Shown here in pieces: positions 34,980-44,532 of a stretch of 64,000 bases of DNA. The stretch spans positions 25,859 to 89,858 of the forward strand of contig JAOAKH010000004.1 of assembly GCA_026413755.1 (NCBI GenBank), in the 5' to 3' direction. The position numbers and the translations under genes were made by a program. Source of the stretch: Acidilobaceae archaeon. GTDB lineage: Archaea > Thermoproteota > Thermoprotei_A > Sulfolobales > Acidilobaceae. The stretch's first letter is position 1. Every line of letters begins with the position of its first letter. Below the pieces are notes generated by a model that was given only the letters and a program-made list of their open reading frames with translations, was not told the DNA's origin and did not search any database.

Positions 34980-36066
34980 CTATGAGCTCCGGGAGCCTGT
35001 GGAGAGGGGGCCTGCAGGGGGAGAGCTCCAGCCTCTTCATCTCTTTTGCTAGGGGGTCCCTGGAGCTCTCTGCGTACGACTCAAGCATAGCTTCCGCTAG
35101 CCTGCAGCTGACCCCCACGAGCTGAGAGTAGGCAATAGCTGTAAATATGTCCCAAGCCTTGTCCCTCCCCCCTGCCCTCCTCGCCTGCTCCATGTCCACC
35201 ACCGCCACCTCGTCCCCGACTACGAAGTTCCCCGGGTTCGCGTCCCCTAAGCTGTAGCCCTCGTCGTGAACCCTCGCCAAGGCCTCCCCTGCCGCCCTCC
35301 AGCTCGCGGGGCTGGGGTCCGTGAGGACGGGGCTCCCCTCTATGTACTCCCTCAGCGCCGCAACGCTGCCCCTCCTCACCACCAGCTCATAGAACTCCGG
35401 CGTCCTCACCGCCTTGCGCAGGGCCTTAGAGTACGCCAGCTCAGCCATGGCCCTCTCCCTCTGATCTGTCCTGTAGCGGGAGGCGAGGGCAGAGGGGAGG
35501 AGGACCAGGAACCACTTGTAGGCAGAGGCAGAGTAGTCCTTCACCACCAGCGCCCCCCTGCTCCCCCTGCAGACTGTGGCTGAGTAGAAGAAGCGGGACC
35601 TCTCGCACTCGGGCTCCCCGAGCTCCCTCCTCACGGAGGCCATGGGATCTGAGTAGAGGCTCACCCTGCCGACGAGCTCCGCCCTAGCTAGCGGGCCGAG
35701 CAGGGAGAGGAGCTCCTCCATGCCCCTCCCCGAGGGCTCCCCGAGGGACAGGGGGGCGAGGGGCCTCTCCCTCCCGGAGAGCGACCTTGCATAGGAGAGC
35801 CCCTCTTTGCCTGTGGAGGAGAGGGCCCTGGAGTAAAGGGGCCCAAAGAGCTCCCAGAGCCTAGCCATCCTAACGGCCACGTACAGCTCCTGCTCCGCCT
35901 CCACGAGCTCCTCCAGAGGCCCCAGGACCTCCCTCGCCGCGGCCCTCTCTTCTGCAACGACTGCCGCCCGGTAGGAGCTCACTAGCCCCTCCAGCTCGGG
36001 GGAGACCTCCTCCAGGGGGGCCAGGAACACGCCGGCTAGGGAGTCCCCGGCGAGGCCGTAGAGCAT
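34951..36066 (-). CDS. Kinase-fold protein (aminoglycoside/RIO-like), beside the CRISPR leader
   Basis: 371 residues from ATG 36066. The C-terminal 120 residues hold a kinase catalytic loop, EGYSLGDANPGNFVV (the Asp replacing HxD), and a metal-binding strand VAVVDMEQARRAG, as in small-molecule and RIO/LPS-type kinases. LVVKDYSASAYKW could hold the ATP-binding Lys. The N-terminal half is Leu/Glu-rich and not assigned. The frame stays open and protein-like for 37 more codons to a CTG at 36177, and a strong TATA box (36211-36219) fits that start much better than the ATG. The substrate is unknown. Confidence 0.65.
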   Translation of the reverse strand: MLYGLAGDSLAGVFLAPLEEVSPELEGLVSSYRAAVVAEERAAAREVLGPLEELVEAEQELYVAVRMARLWELFGPLYSRALSSTGKEGLSYARSLSGRERPLAPLSLGEPSGRGMEELLSLLGPLARAELVGRVSLYSDPMASVRRELGEPECERSRFFYSATVCRGSRGALVVKDYSASAYKWFLVLLPSALASRYRTDQRERAMAELAYSKALRKAVRTPEFYELVVRRGSVAALREYIEGSPVLTDPSPASWRAAGEALARVHDEGYSLGDANPGNFVVGDEVAVVDMEQARRAGGRDKAWDIFTAIAYSQLVGVSCRLAEAMLESYAESSRDPLAKEMKRLELSPCRPPLHRLPELIATMRRLGLI

Positions 36067-36206
36067 GTCTGCCTCGAGCAGAGCCCTCGGGGCCTTGAAG
36101 GTGCTCCCATCGAAGTGCGGGGGGAAGAGGCTGTCGGAGAGCTCTACTGCGAAGCCCGGCCCTCTGGCTACTCTCAGGCTGCTCCCCGCTGCTTCCCTGA
36201 AAACTC

Positions 36207-36222
36207 CGGGATATATTTAAGC
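36207..36222 (-). promoter_or_regulatory. TATA box for the kinase-like gene
   Basis: On the minus strand the sequence reads CTTAAATATATCCCGG, a strong archaeal TATA element. A transcript would start near 36190, 13 bp before CTG 36177 and 124 bp before ATG 36066. The stretch between this box and the CRISPR array (about 36223-36455) has no gene. Confidence 0.6.
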
Positions 36223-36455
36223 TTTTCGCTTCTGAGCTCTGATGGAAGCTGATGTAGCCGGGGCCGTTATGTTTATTGCTATAAATATTCTTTTCCCGGC
36301 TTTTGCAGGGAAAGTCCATCAGCTCGAGATCTAGCCCAGACCCATCAGCCATGGCCATGGGCTGCGGGGCGGGGCGAAAATGCGAATATTATTTAAGCTC
36401 TGGTTATAGATACAGGGTGGAGAAGGCCTGAGAAGAGATGAGGGCGCACGGTGCA
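36223..36455 (+). promoter_or_regulatory. CRISPR leader with TATA element
   Basis: This is a gene-free stretch before the first repeat. It has GCTATAAATATTC (36279-36291) and a nearer TTATTTAAG (36389-36397) preceded by a purine-rich BRE-like GCGAA. The second would start a transcript near 36421, 35 bp before the first repeat. Repeat orientation and trailer decay at the other end both agree that this is the leader side. Confidence 0.7.
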
Positions 36456-39400
36456 GAATCCGTCGCATGGAGTTGAAAGCTCCGTCGCCGGGAGGGAAGG
36501 AGGGAGGAGCATAGAGACCGAATCCGTCGCATGGAGTTGAAAGTCAGCTCATCAAGGGACTTGTCATCTGTGGACATAGTCAAGGAATCCGTCGCATGGA
36601 GTTGAAAGTTGCTGCGACTGGAGTTCTGGTGATCTATGCACTTCTGAAGGTGAATCCGTCGCATGGAGTTGAAAGTCATGTAAAACTCCGGGGGGCTTGT
36701 TAAAGAGTTTCTTAACGAAGAATCCGTCGCATGGAGTTGAAAGGACCTGGTCCTCTGCCGAGGGAGTTTCTGGACTATCTGCAGGAGAATCCGTCGCATG
36801 GAGTTGAAAGCCGGCTACAAGGAGTCGAGCATAACTATACCGTTCTTCGTGAATCCGTCGCATGGAGTTGAAAGAAGAATAAGGTTGCTGAGTCGGCAGA
36901 GGATAGTAAAAAGAAGAATCCGTCGCATGGAGTTGAAAGATTACCTTTCCTTCTGTCTTAGCTTAGACGGCTGAGAAGGTATGCTGAATCCGTCGCATGG
37001 AGTTGAAAGTAGCTCCTACTCCCCATATATCCCCTTCCCTCACAAGAGGCTTGAATCCGTCGCATGGAGTTGAAAGCTCGTAATGTGCGCCGGCTGTAGG
37101 TCAGGGGCCAGTCCACGAATCCGTCGCATGGAGTTGAAAGTTGCAAACTGCGCGTGCACCATGAAGCTGATGGTCGGCACCGGCACTATAGGAATCCGTC
37201 GCATGGAGTTGAAAGTCCACTCTTTTTCGGCTTCACGGTCGTAGAGCGTTATTGCGTTTTTCTCGAGAATCCGTCGCATGGAGTTGAAAGCGGCACAGAT
37301 GATCCTGCCGTAGGCATCATCGAAAATGACGTGGCTGAATCCGTCGCATGGAGTTGAAAGATGTCCTCATGGGGGTCGCGTTCATGTAGCTGTACACCTT
37401 CACGGAATCCGTCGCATGGAGTTGAAAGATGAGCTATTAAAGGAGGACATCAGAGACTAAGCGTAAGAATCCGTCGCATGGAGTTGAAAGTATTTCTATG
37501 TCTTCAGGTCTAAGACTCATTTGCCTCTCTCCCTCAAGAATCCGTCGCATGGAGTTGAAAGATTGGTCATGGATAAGGCACGGTGAAGGCCATGCCATGC
37601 TCCGAATCCGTCGCATGGAGTTGAAAGGAAACGGTTATCGTCGTAGATGCCGTCGATGATGAAGTCGGCTAGGAATCCGTCGCATGGAGTTGAAAGCCTG
37701 AAGACGTCCTCCGTGCTTTCAAGGTCCCAATCAACTTTCTGAGGAATCCGTCGCATGGAGTTGAAAGCTCAGTGCCCTGGATCCGTGCATGGAGTTGAAA
37801 GAAATATTGTGCGAATCCGTCGCATGGAGTTGAAAGTTGGTCAGTGCACTCCGCGACCTGGGGGTGAGATAATGAAGGAATCCGTCGCATGGAGTTGAAA
37901 GTCAATGGGCAACGGATTACGTCATCATGCGCGTGACGTTTGTGAATCCGTCGCATGGAGTTGAAAGTTAATGCATTAAGTGCTGAACCCGCTTCCGCAG
38001 AGCCCTCGAATCCGTCGCATGGAGTTGAAAGCGATGACCTCCCCGATCGGCGCGAAGTCGACCAGCTTCTGCTTTCCATGAATCCGTCGCATGGAGTTGA
38101 AAGCGAAGGCCGAGCTACTGCAACAGCTAGATGCAATCATCGAGGAATCCGTCGCATGGAGTTGAAAGTCGATTTCGGCCGCGTTTACGTGCCCGACAAG
38201 CTCTATGCCATGAATCCGTCGCATGGAGTTGAAAGTAGACACTGTGGGCGGCAGTGGAATCCAGCCCGTCCAGATGAAGGAATCCGTCGCATGGAGTTGA
38301 AAGAGTGTCTGGTCCCATTAGAGTAAACCACACGTTGTCGATCGGAATCCGTCGCATGGAGTTGAAAGTACATAACTGCCTGCAGCCGTTTTTCGAGAGG
38401 ATCCTCATCACCGGTGAATCCGTCGCATGGAGTTGAAAGTGTTAAACCCGGCGCCCAGGGGAGCAGGGGGTGGGTCAATATGAATCCGTCGCATGGAGTT
38501 GAAAGATTATCAACCCCCGGGCAGAGGGTATTCAGCAGGATGCCGTTATCTGGGAATCCGTCGCATGGAGTTGAAAGGCGGATCCCACTCCGCGCGAAGA
38601 TATTTTAAATACTCCTTCGAATCCGTCGCATGGAGTTGAAAGTCTATCCTCCACGAGAAGCAGCTGGTGGCAGGCCCCTAGTACCGGGAATCCGTCGCAT
38701 GGAGTTGAAAGGCTACAGCCTTGCCCCCGTGAGCCAAGAAGCTATGGCCTGTTTTGGAATCCGTCGCATGGAGTTGAAAGTCGGATAGACCAAATCGAGA
38801 CCTACATCCAGCGTCGGCTGGCCGAATCCGTCGCATGGAGTTGAAAGAGAGGAGCGGGCTGTGCGGAATCGAGAAGCCAGAGAGCGAATCCGTCGCATGG
38901 AGTTGAAAGGCAATCATTGAGAAGGTCATGAAAGACATTGAGCTCCAGGGAATCCGTCGCATGGAGTTGAAAGGTAGATCCTCTTCCTGAGGCTCTCCAC
39001 TTCTTCCTTTTTCTTCGAATCCGTCGCATGGAGTTGAAAGGGTGTATAACGGCTCTACGAATAGCCCATCTACTTTGTAATGAGAATCCGTCGCATGGAG
39101 TTGAAAGGCCGAGGCTGCTGCGGTGCTAGTGAGGTTACAGGGGGAAATGAATCCGTCGCATGGAGTTGAAAGCCGTGGCTATGGCAGAGGAGGCCCCGGC
39201 TACAACGGGTAAGTACTTTGAATCCGTCGCATGGAGTTGAAAGCTGAGGATGTTTTCGAATATTTCCCGCACTATCACTTCTCTGCTGTGTGAATCCGTC
39301 GCATGGAGTTGAAAGCTCATACTCGTCCTCAGTTATGCCTAAGGCCCTCGACTTTATCGAATCCGTCGCATGGAGTTGAAAGGCCTTTTAGTCCTCCTGA

Positions 39401-41090
39401 TCTCCTGCGAGCTCGTCTACCTCTGAATCCGTCGCATGGAGTTGAAAGGCAGGTCTATGTCTGGATTACCTGCTAGCATCACATTTACGGCATGAATCCG
39501 TCGCATGGAGTTGAAAGAAAAGCCTTGGTTGCCACCATAGGGGTGGAGCAGGCAGGTGGAGGAATCCGTCGCATGGAGTTGAAAGAGCCATAGGAAGCTC
39601 AAATTCGTCTCTGGGGGCTAGAGGAATCCGTCGCATGGAGTTGAAAGTAGGTGGGACGCGGAGAAAAAGTGCTGGTACGCAAAGCCCGAGAATCCGTCGC
39701 ATGGAGTTGAAAGTCACGTTTACGATGAACATCGTTGAACATATTCGTGACGTGAATCCGTCGCATGGAGTTGAAAGCTTACAGCTAAGCCGGCATAGTG
39801 TTCCATGCCTTCCTTCTTTTCTGAATCCGTCGCATGGAGTTGAAAGATTCGCCGACTTTGACTTCAAGACCCCCCTGAAGGACAAGGAATCCGTCGCATG
39901 GAGTTGAAAGCAACGTATGTGACAACGTCGTCGAGCAGTTCATCGAAGTTATCATATGAATCCGTCGCATGGAGTTGAAAGGCCGATGTTGCCCTCAGCT
40001 ACCCGTGCAGCTAGCTTGGCCGAATCCGTCGCATGGAGTTGAAAGAGGACGACGCTAACCGGCCAGAAAAGGCTATCTCCCTGTTCCCCCGCGAATCCGT
40101 CGCATGGAGTTGAAAGCTATCGACGTTATATTCCGTGCGTAGATAGTTGTCGATGTGCAGTGAATCCGTCGCATGGAGTTGAAAGATATAGCACTTCGTC
40201 CCGCCGCTGTGGTAAACGAAAACGTGAATCCGTCGCATGGAGTTGAAAGATAGCCAGTACAGCTTGTTGTGGTAGTCTTTGCTCTGCTCTATGAATCCGT
40301 CGCATGGAGTTGAAAGGTCCAATCGTAGCAAGGGCTGCCGAATCCGTCGCATGGAGTTGAAAGCCCGTCGCCAAGGCGCCAGGAGCTAGGCCACAGCCAT
40401 GAATCCGTCGCATGGAGTTGAAAGCCAGGGCACTCTCAGAGCTATGGTATTCTTCATCCAGCCAGGGAATCCGTCGCATGGAGTTGAAAGTGGCTATCTT
40501 CTTGCCGGCAACCCAGGCCTCCCTGGCAACACTCGAATCCGTCGCATGGAGTTGAAAGATCACATCCTATCCTAGCCATAGAACGGGCTAGAGGCACGGG
40601 GGAATCCGTCGCATGGAGTTGAAAGGTCCTCAGCCCGGCAGGCTCAGCCGTACAGCTGGGGGTGAATCCGTCGCATGGAGTTGAAAGTCCCTTCTGTGGG
40701 TCCACGACTCCCTCAGGCGGGCGTGGGGCCAGTAGGAATCCGTCGCATGGAGTTGAAAGCAGCTTGTGCTTCATCATCCCTTCCCACACTTGCCATAGAA
40801 TCCGTCGCATGGAGTTGAAAGAAGTGTGGGATGAGCCTCTCCCCAGTCATCACGTAGAACTTGAGAATCCGTCGCATGGAGTTGAAAGTGTGTTATTGCG
40901 ACTGCAACGTCGTTTTTGATGATCGTAATGAATCCGTCGCATGGAGTTGAAAGAAAGAATGTTTTGCAGGCTGAGGTTATCAGACGAGGCGGTATCAATG
41001 GGCCGTTGCCCGTCCTTTGTGCCTATGTCAGCAAGGCATGCTCTGGGAATCCGTCGCGCGGAGTTGAAATTTTATCTGTCGCATGGAGCT
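36456..41090 (+). CRISPR. CRISPR array, 68 intact 24-nt repeats plus degenerate copies
   Basis: The repeat begins GAATCCGTCGCAT and ends GGAGTTGAAAG (24 nt; first copy 36456-36479, last intact copy 40930-40953). GTTGAAAG is the standard 8-nt crRNA 5' handle of crenarchaeal repeats, so transcription is rightward. Spacers are mostly 36-48 nt (mean about 42) and, as far as I can compare, unique. Irregular points: a 22-nt degenerate copy at 37780-37801 with stub spacers on both sides; a 23-nt spacer at 40317-40339; a 93-bp gap at 40954-41046; and a decayed copy at 41047-41070 (GCGCGG for GCATGG, final G to T), then a fragment at 41074-41090. No cas gene is in the window, so processing and interference proteins must come from elsewhere. 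Confidence 0.98.
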
Positions 41091-41114
41091 CGTCGAAGGC
41101 GGGGTCGGAAGGCG

Positions 41115-41927
41115 TTGAGGCTCTCCCCCACGCCTGAGGAGCTACCTCCTGTCCACACCACAGTCTGGAGCTTCCCGCGCCGCGGGAGGTGGGCAACGCA
41201 TAGGGGGGACTACCGCGGCAACTGGGCCCCCCAGATCCCTAGGGCCCTGATCTCCATGTACACCTCCCCGGGGGAGCTGGTGCTAGATCCCATGTGCGGC
41301 TCCGGCACCACGTGCATAGAGGCCAGGCTGCTGGGGAGGAACTGCATATGCGTAGATATCTCCGAGGAGGCCGTGAAGCTGGCCTCGGGCAGGCTAGAGG
41401 AGCTGGAGAGGGCTGCGGAGCTAGGGGGGGAGAGGGGCGTGCTCTCCTCCTGGAGCAGGGTGGAGCTGGGGGACGCGAGGAAGCTAGGCCTGGAGGGCTC
41501 CTCTGTGGACCTAGTGGCTGCCCACCCGCCCTACTGGAGGATCATAAAGTACGGTCGCCAGTGCAAGGAGGGAGATCTCTCGTGCGCTAGGAGCCTCGAG
41601 GAGTACGTTAGCATGGTGAGGGAAGTAGCTAGGGAGATCTACAGGGTCCTGAGGCCTGGGAGGCACGCTGCGATCCTCATAGGCGACACGAGGGTTAGGA
41701 AGCACTATGTCCCCCTCTCCTACCACGTGCTGAAGGCCTTCCTCTCAGAGGGCTTCCTGCTGAGGGAGGAGGTGATCAAGGTGCAGCACAACATGAGGGC
41801 CACGAAGGCTTTCTGGGAGAGGGCAAGGAGGGACTTCCTGCTCATATATCACGAGAAGCTCTTCGTCTTCAGGAAGCCGGCCAGCGAGGGGGAGAGGAGG
41901 AGGCTGGCGCTTAGCGGAAAGTTATAA
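41115..41927 (+). CDS. DNA methyltransferase, amino-group type (N4-cytosine or N6-adenine)
   Basis: 270 residues from TTG 41115 (GGGGTCGGAAGG just upstream). GNWAPQIPRALI is motif X, LVLDPMCGSGTTCIEA is the SAM loop motif I, and AAHPPYWRIIKYG is motif IV, where PPYW favours N4-cytosine chemistry. The order X-I-IV is the gamma-type order. No restriction endonuclease lies nearby, so it is an orphan. It begins about 25 bp after the last CRISPR repeat remnant; earlier starts in the same frame run through repeats and are rejected. An RNA target cannot be excluded. Confidence 0.78.
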   Translation: MRLSPTPEELPPVHTTVWSFPRRGRWATHRGDYRGNWAPQIPRALISMYTSPGELVLDPMCGSGTTCIEARLLGRNCICVDISEEAVKLASGRLEELERAAELGGERGVLSSWSRVELGDARKLGLEGSSVDLVAAHPPYWRIIKYGRQCKEGDLSCARSLEEYVSMVREVAREIYRVLRPGRHAAILIGDTRVRKHYVPLSYHVLKAFLSEGFLLREEVIKVQHNMRATKAFWERARRDFLLIYHEKLFVFRKPASEGERRRLALSGKL

Positions 41928-41961
41928 TAGAGCGTTCGGGGCCAAGTAGGTTGGATGAGGG

Positions 41962-42978
41962 ATGAAGTTCCTGAGGTGCAAGGAAGTAGCTAGGCCAACG
42001 GGCAAGAGGGTCGCAGTTGTGGGAGCAGGCCCTGCTGGGCTGGCCGCTGCGGGCGCCCTCAAGTGCCACGGCCATGAGGTGATCGTCTACGACATGCTGC
42101 CAGAGGCGGGCGGAATGATGATGTTCGGCATCCCAGACGACAGGATCCCCAAGGACAGGATAAGGGAGTCTGTGAGGGAGCTCATGAACGCTGGCGTGAA
42201 GTTCTTCTTCAACGTGAAGGTGGGCAGGGACATATCTCTGGAGGAGCTCATAGCCTCCTCCGACGCAGTGCTAATAGCTACAGGCACATGGAAGACGAGG
42301 GAGCTGGGGGTAGAGGGGGAGGACCTCCCCTGGGTGATCCCTGCAGCCGAGTGGATCGTGGAGGTCCACATGGCGCGCTACGGCTACCTGCCCTGGAGCG
42401 AGGTCTTCAGGCCGCGGGGCACAGCGCTCATCGTGGGGGCAGGGCTCACGGCAGCAGATGTGGCTACCTTGCTGCTAACCTATAAGGAGTTCAAGGAGGA
42501 CGTAAAGAGGGTGATCCTCAGCTACAGGAGGACAAGGGAGCTGGCCCCCATGAGGCCCTCCGAGTTCGAGAGGCTGGAGAAGATGGGGGTGGAGGTCATG
42601 GAGCTCACGCAGCCCGTGAAGATCTACGAGGAGGGGGGCAAGGGGTTCGTGAGGCTCGTGAAGATGAGGCTCGAGAGCGCGCCGGACGAGAGAAGGCCTA
42701 AGCCCGTGCCTATCCCTGGCTCCGAGTTCGACATAGGGGTGGACGTGGTGTTCAAGGCAATAGGGGAGATCCCCACGCCGCCCTTCGGGAAGGAGAACCA
42801 CGGCATAGAACTGAACCCCGACGGTACCATTAAGGTGGACGAGAACTTCATGACCACCAGGAGGGGGGTCTTCGCAGCTGGGGACGTGAAGACGGGGCCT
42901 AGCCTCATAGGGCTTGCATATAAGTCCGGCCTTGACGCAGCTGCAAAGATTCACCTCTATCTTACGGGAGGCCTATGA
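41962..42978 (+). CDS. GltD-like NAD(P)H-dependent FAD oxidoreductase
   Basis: 338 residues: RVAVVGAGPAGLAAAGAL (FAD), PEAGGMMMFGIPDDRIP (glutamate synthase beta signature), ALIVGAGLTAADVATLL (NAD(P)H), and GVFAAGDVKTGPSLIGLAYKSG (second FAD contact). The N-terminal ferredoxin-like Cys domain of bacterial GltD is missing. No glutamate synthase large subunit is beside it, so the electron partner is unknown; NfnB-type or sulfide dehydrogenase alpha-type roles are possible. The start is ATG 41962. Confidence 0.85.
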   Translation: MKFLRCKEVARPTGKRVAVVGAGPAGLAAAGALKCHGHEVIVYDMLPEAGGMMMFGIPDDRIPKDRIRESVRELMNAGVKFFFNVKVGRDISLEELIASSDAVLIATGTWKTRELGVEGEDLPWVIPAAEWIVEVHMARYGYLPWSEVFRPRGTALIVGAGLTAADVATLLLTYKEFKEDVKRVILSYRRTRELAPMRPSEFERLEKMGVEVMELTQPVKIYEEGGKGFVRLVKMRLESAPDERRPKPVPIPGSEFDIGVDVVFKAIGEIPTPPFGKENHGIELNPDGTIKVDENFMTTRRGVFAAGDVKTGPSLIGLAYKSGLDAAAKIHLYLTGGL

Positions 42979-43041
42979 GGAGGCTCAGGCTAAGGGAGAG
43001 GCCGAGGCACGGCCTCTGCGACTGCTGCTTGCCGGTGAGCT

Positions 43042-43596
43042 ATGGAGAGCATGCTTGAGGCGCTGCAACCCGCTACTGCTCATAGCAGGGAAATGGGCGA
43101 GCTCCCCTCTTGCGGGGCCCTCTTGGGCGCTGAGGCTGGGGCTACCATAAGGGGGGCCTGCGTGAAGGACCTGCAGGCCCTCCTCTCCTTCTACGAGTCC
43201 CTAGATCCTGAGAGCCTGTACAGGAGGTTCCACGGCGCAGTGAAGGACCTCGAGGAGTACGTCGAGTCCCTGAAGAGGTCCAGGGCCTTTGTGGCGATAG
43301 CGGAGGTCGGGGGGGAGATAGTGGGAGCGGGGGAGGCAGTGCCCGTGGGGGGGGGGGCCGTGGAGGTGGGGGTCGCGGTGAGGAAGGACATGAGAGGGAA
43401 AGGGCTGGGGACGGCTATGGCGAGGGGCCTCCTGGGCCTCTGCAGGGAGCGAGGCTTCTGGCGCTTTGTAGCTTACACAGATGCCAGCAACCTTCCTGCC
43501 CTCAGGATAGCCAGGAAGTTCGGGGCTTCCGTGAGCTATGAGGGGGATCTCGCTATAATAATATTTGAGCTGCCATCTCCTTCCGAGCAACGGTGA
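43042..43596 (+). CDS. GNAT-family N-acetyltransferase
   Basis: Up to 184 residues from ATG 43042. The GNAT domain starts near TIRGACVKDLQALLSFYESL and has the acetyl-CoA loop VRKDMRGKGLGTAMARGL (R/Q-x-x-G-x-G/A), then YTDASNLPALRIARKFG. The first ~35 residues are not part of the fold, so a later start (ATG 43093) is possible. The acceptor substrate is unknown. Confidence 0.82.
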   Translation: MESMLEALQPATAHSREMGELPSCGALLGAEAGATIRGACVKDLQALLSFYESLDPESLYRRFHGAVKDLEEYVESLKRSRAFVAIAEVGGEIVGAGEAVPVGGGAVEVGVAVRKDMRGKGLGTAMARGLLGLCRERGFWRFVAYTDASNLPALRIARKFGASVSYEGDLAIIIFELPSPSEQR

Positions 43597-43600
43597 GAGC

Positions 43601-44251
43601 TTGCTCACGGAGCTCCTGAGGGAGAGGGCGAGGGAGGCCTGGGAGAAGGACCTAGACCACCCCTTTGTGGTGGAGCTCTACGAGGGCAGGCTGCCGCTGG
43701 AGAAGTTCAAGTACTACCTGCTCCAGGACTACAACTACTTGGTATACATGGTTAAAGTGCTGAGCGTCCTGGCGGCAAAGGCCCCCAGCCTTGAGCTCTC
43801 GAGGCTTGCGCTGGAGCTAGCGTATGGAACTGTAACAGGGGAGATGAGGAACTACGAGTCCCTGCTGAAGTCCCTGGGCCTCACGCTGGAAGAGGCCGTG
43901 AAGACCAGGCCTAACCCCACAAACGTGGCATACATGAACTTCCTGCTCTCCACAGCCCTCTCCGAGGACTTCTACGCTGGGCTGGCGAGCGTTCTCCCCT
44001 GCTTCTGGTCCTACCAGGAGATAGCGGAGAGGCACAAGCACAGGCTTGAGGGGAACAGGGTAGAGATCTACAAGAGATGGGCCTCTGTTTACCTGAGCGA
44101 GGAATATGCGAGCCTTGTGAGGTCCCTCAGGAGGGCCCTGGACGCCTCGGGCCAGAGCGTTGAGCGCCTGCTGCCGTTCTTTGAGTTGGGGATCAAGTAC
44201 GAGTACATGTTCTGGAGCGCCTCCTATGCTATGGAGGAGTGGCCTATATAG
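43601..44251 (+). CDS. tenA: TenA/PqqC-like thiaminase-family protein
   Basis: 216 residues of all-helical TenA fold: HPFVVELYEGRLPLEKFKYY, LLQDYNYLVYMVKVL, and LPCFWSYQEIAERH near residue 140. The family hydrolyses degraded thiamine pyrimidines to salvage HMP. I choose TTG 43601, which follows GGTGAG (43592-43597); the upstream TTG 43565 lies inside the acetyltransferase gene. The usual active-site Cys of the TenA_C type (about residue 135 in Bacillus) could be the Cys in LPCFW or may be absent, so enzymatic activity is not certain. Confidence 0.82.
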   Translation: MLTELLRERAREAWEKDLDHPFVVELYEGRLPLEKFKYYLLQDYNYLVYMVKVLSVLAAKAPSLELSRLALELAYGTVTGEMRNYESLLKSLGLTLEEAVKTRPNPTNVAYMNFLLSTALSEDFYAGLASVLPCFWSYQEIAERHKHRLEGNRVEIYKRWASVYLSEEYASLVRSLRRALDASGQSVERLLPFFELGIKYEYMFWSASYAMEEWPI

Positions 44252-44480
44252 ATTCTTTCATTTTCTTCTTTGCCTCCTCCAGCTCCCTCCAACCTAAGAG
44301 GAGGGCTATGCCCACCCCAGCTATGGCGGAGCCTATGAGGAGAGCCAGGGCTGCTGCGGAGACCTTGATCACTAGCATAGCTGTCTCCTCGCTGGTGTAG
44401 AGCACTAAATATGAGTAGCCTACCCCTGTAGCTATGCCGGCAGCAGTCATGAACAGCCCGAGCAGCTTCGGAGACGTCAT
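44244..44480 (-). CDS. Small membrane protein, two helices
   Basis: 78 residues: KLLGLFMTAAGIATGVGYSYL and AAALALLIGSAIAGVGIALLL are membrane helices, joined by a short polar loop and followed by a charged tail (ELEEAKKKMKES). No family is recognised. It starts at ATG 44480, and the 3' end overlaps tenA by 8 bp. Confidence 0.6.
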   Translation of the reverse strand: MTSPKLLGLFMTAAGIATGVGYSYLVLYTSEETAMLVIKVSAAALALLIGSAIAGVGIALLLGWRELEEAKKKMKESI

Positions 44481-44532
44481 ATGCTCCCCACCCCTTAAGG
44501 GCCCTCGGGCTTATATATGGTTTTGAGGAGAG

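Noticed and set aside
36456..41070. Reading the array as an ordinary satellite repeat
   Set aside because: Only the 24-nt unit is conserved, the intervening segments are unique and of steady length, and the GTTGAAAG handle and leader are present.
40941..41114. Longer start for the DNA methyltransferase
   Set aside because: The extra codons are CRISPR repeat and spacer sequence.
36404..41137. Many ORFs of 60-155 codons on both strands with repeated peptides such as FQLHATDS, STPCDGF and NPSHGVES
   Set aside because: They are translations of the CRISPR repeat in six frames, not genes.
41115..41927. Calling the methyltransferase part of a restriction-modification or BREX-type system
   Set aside because: No endonuclease, specificity or PglZ-like gene is seen on either side.
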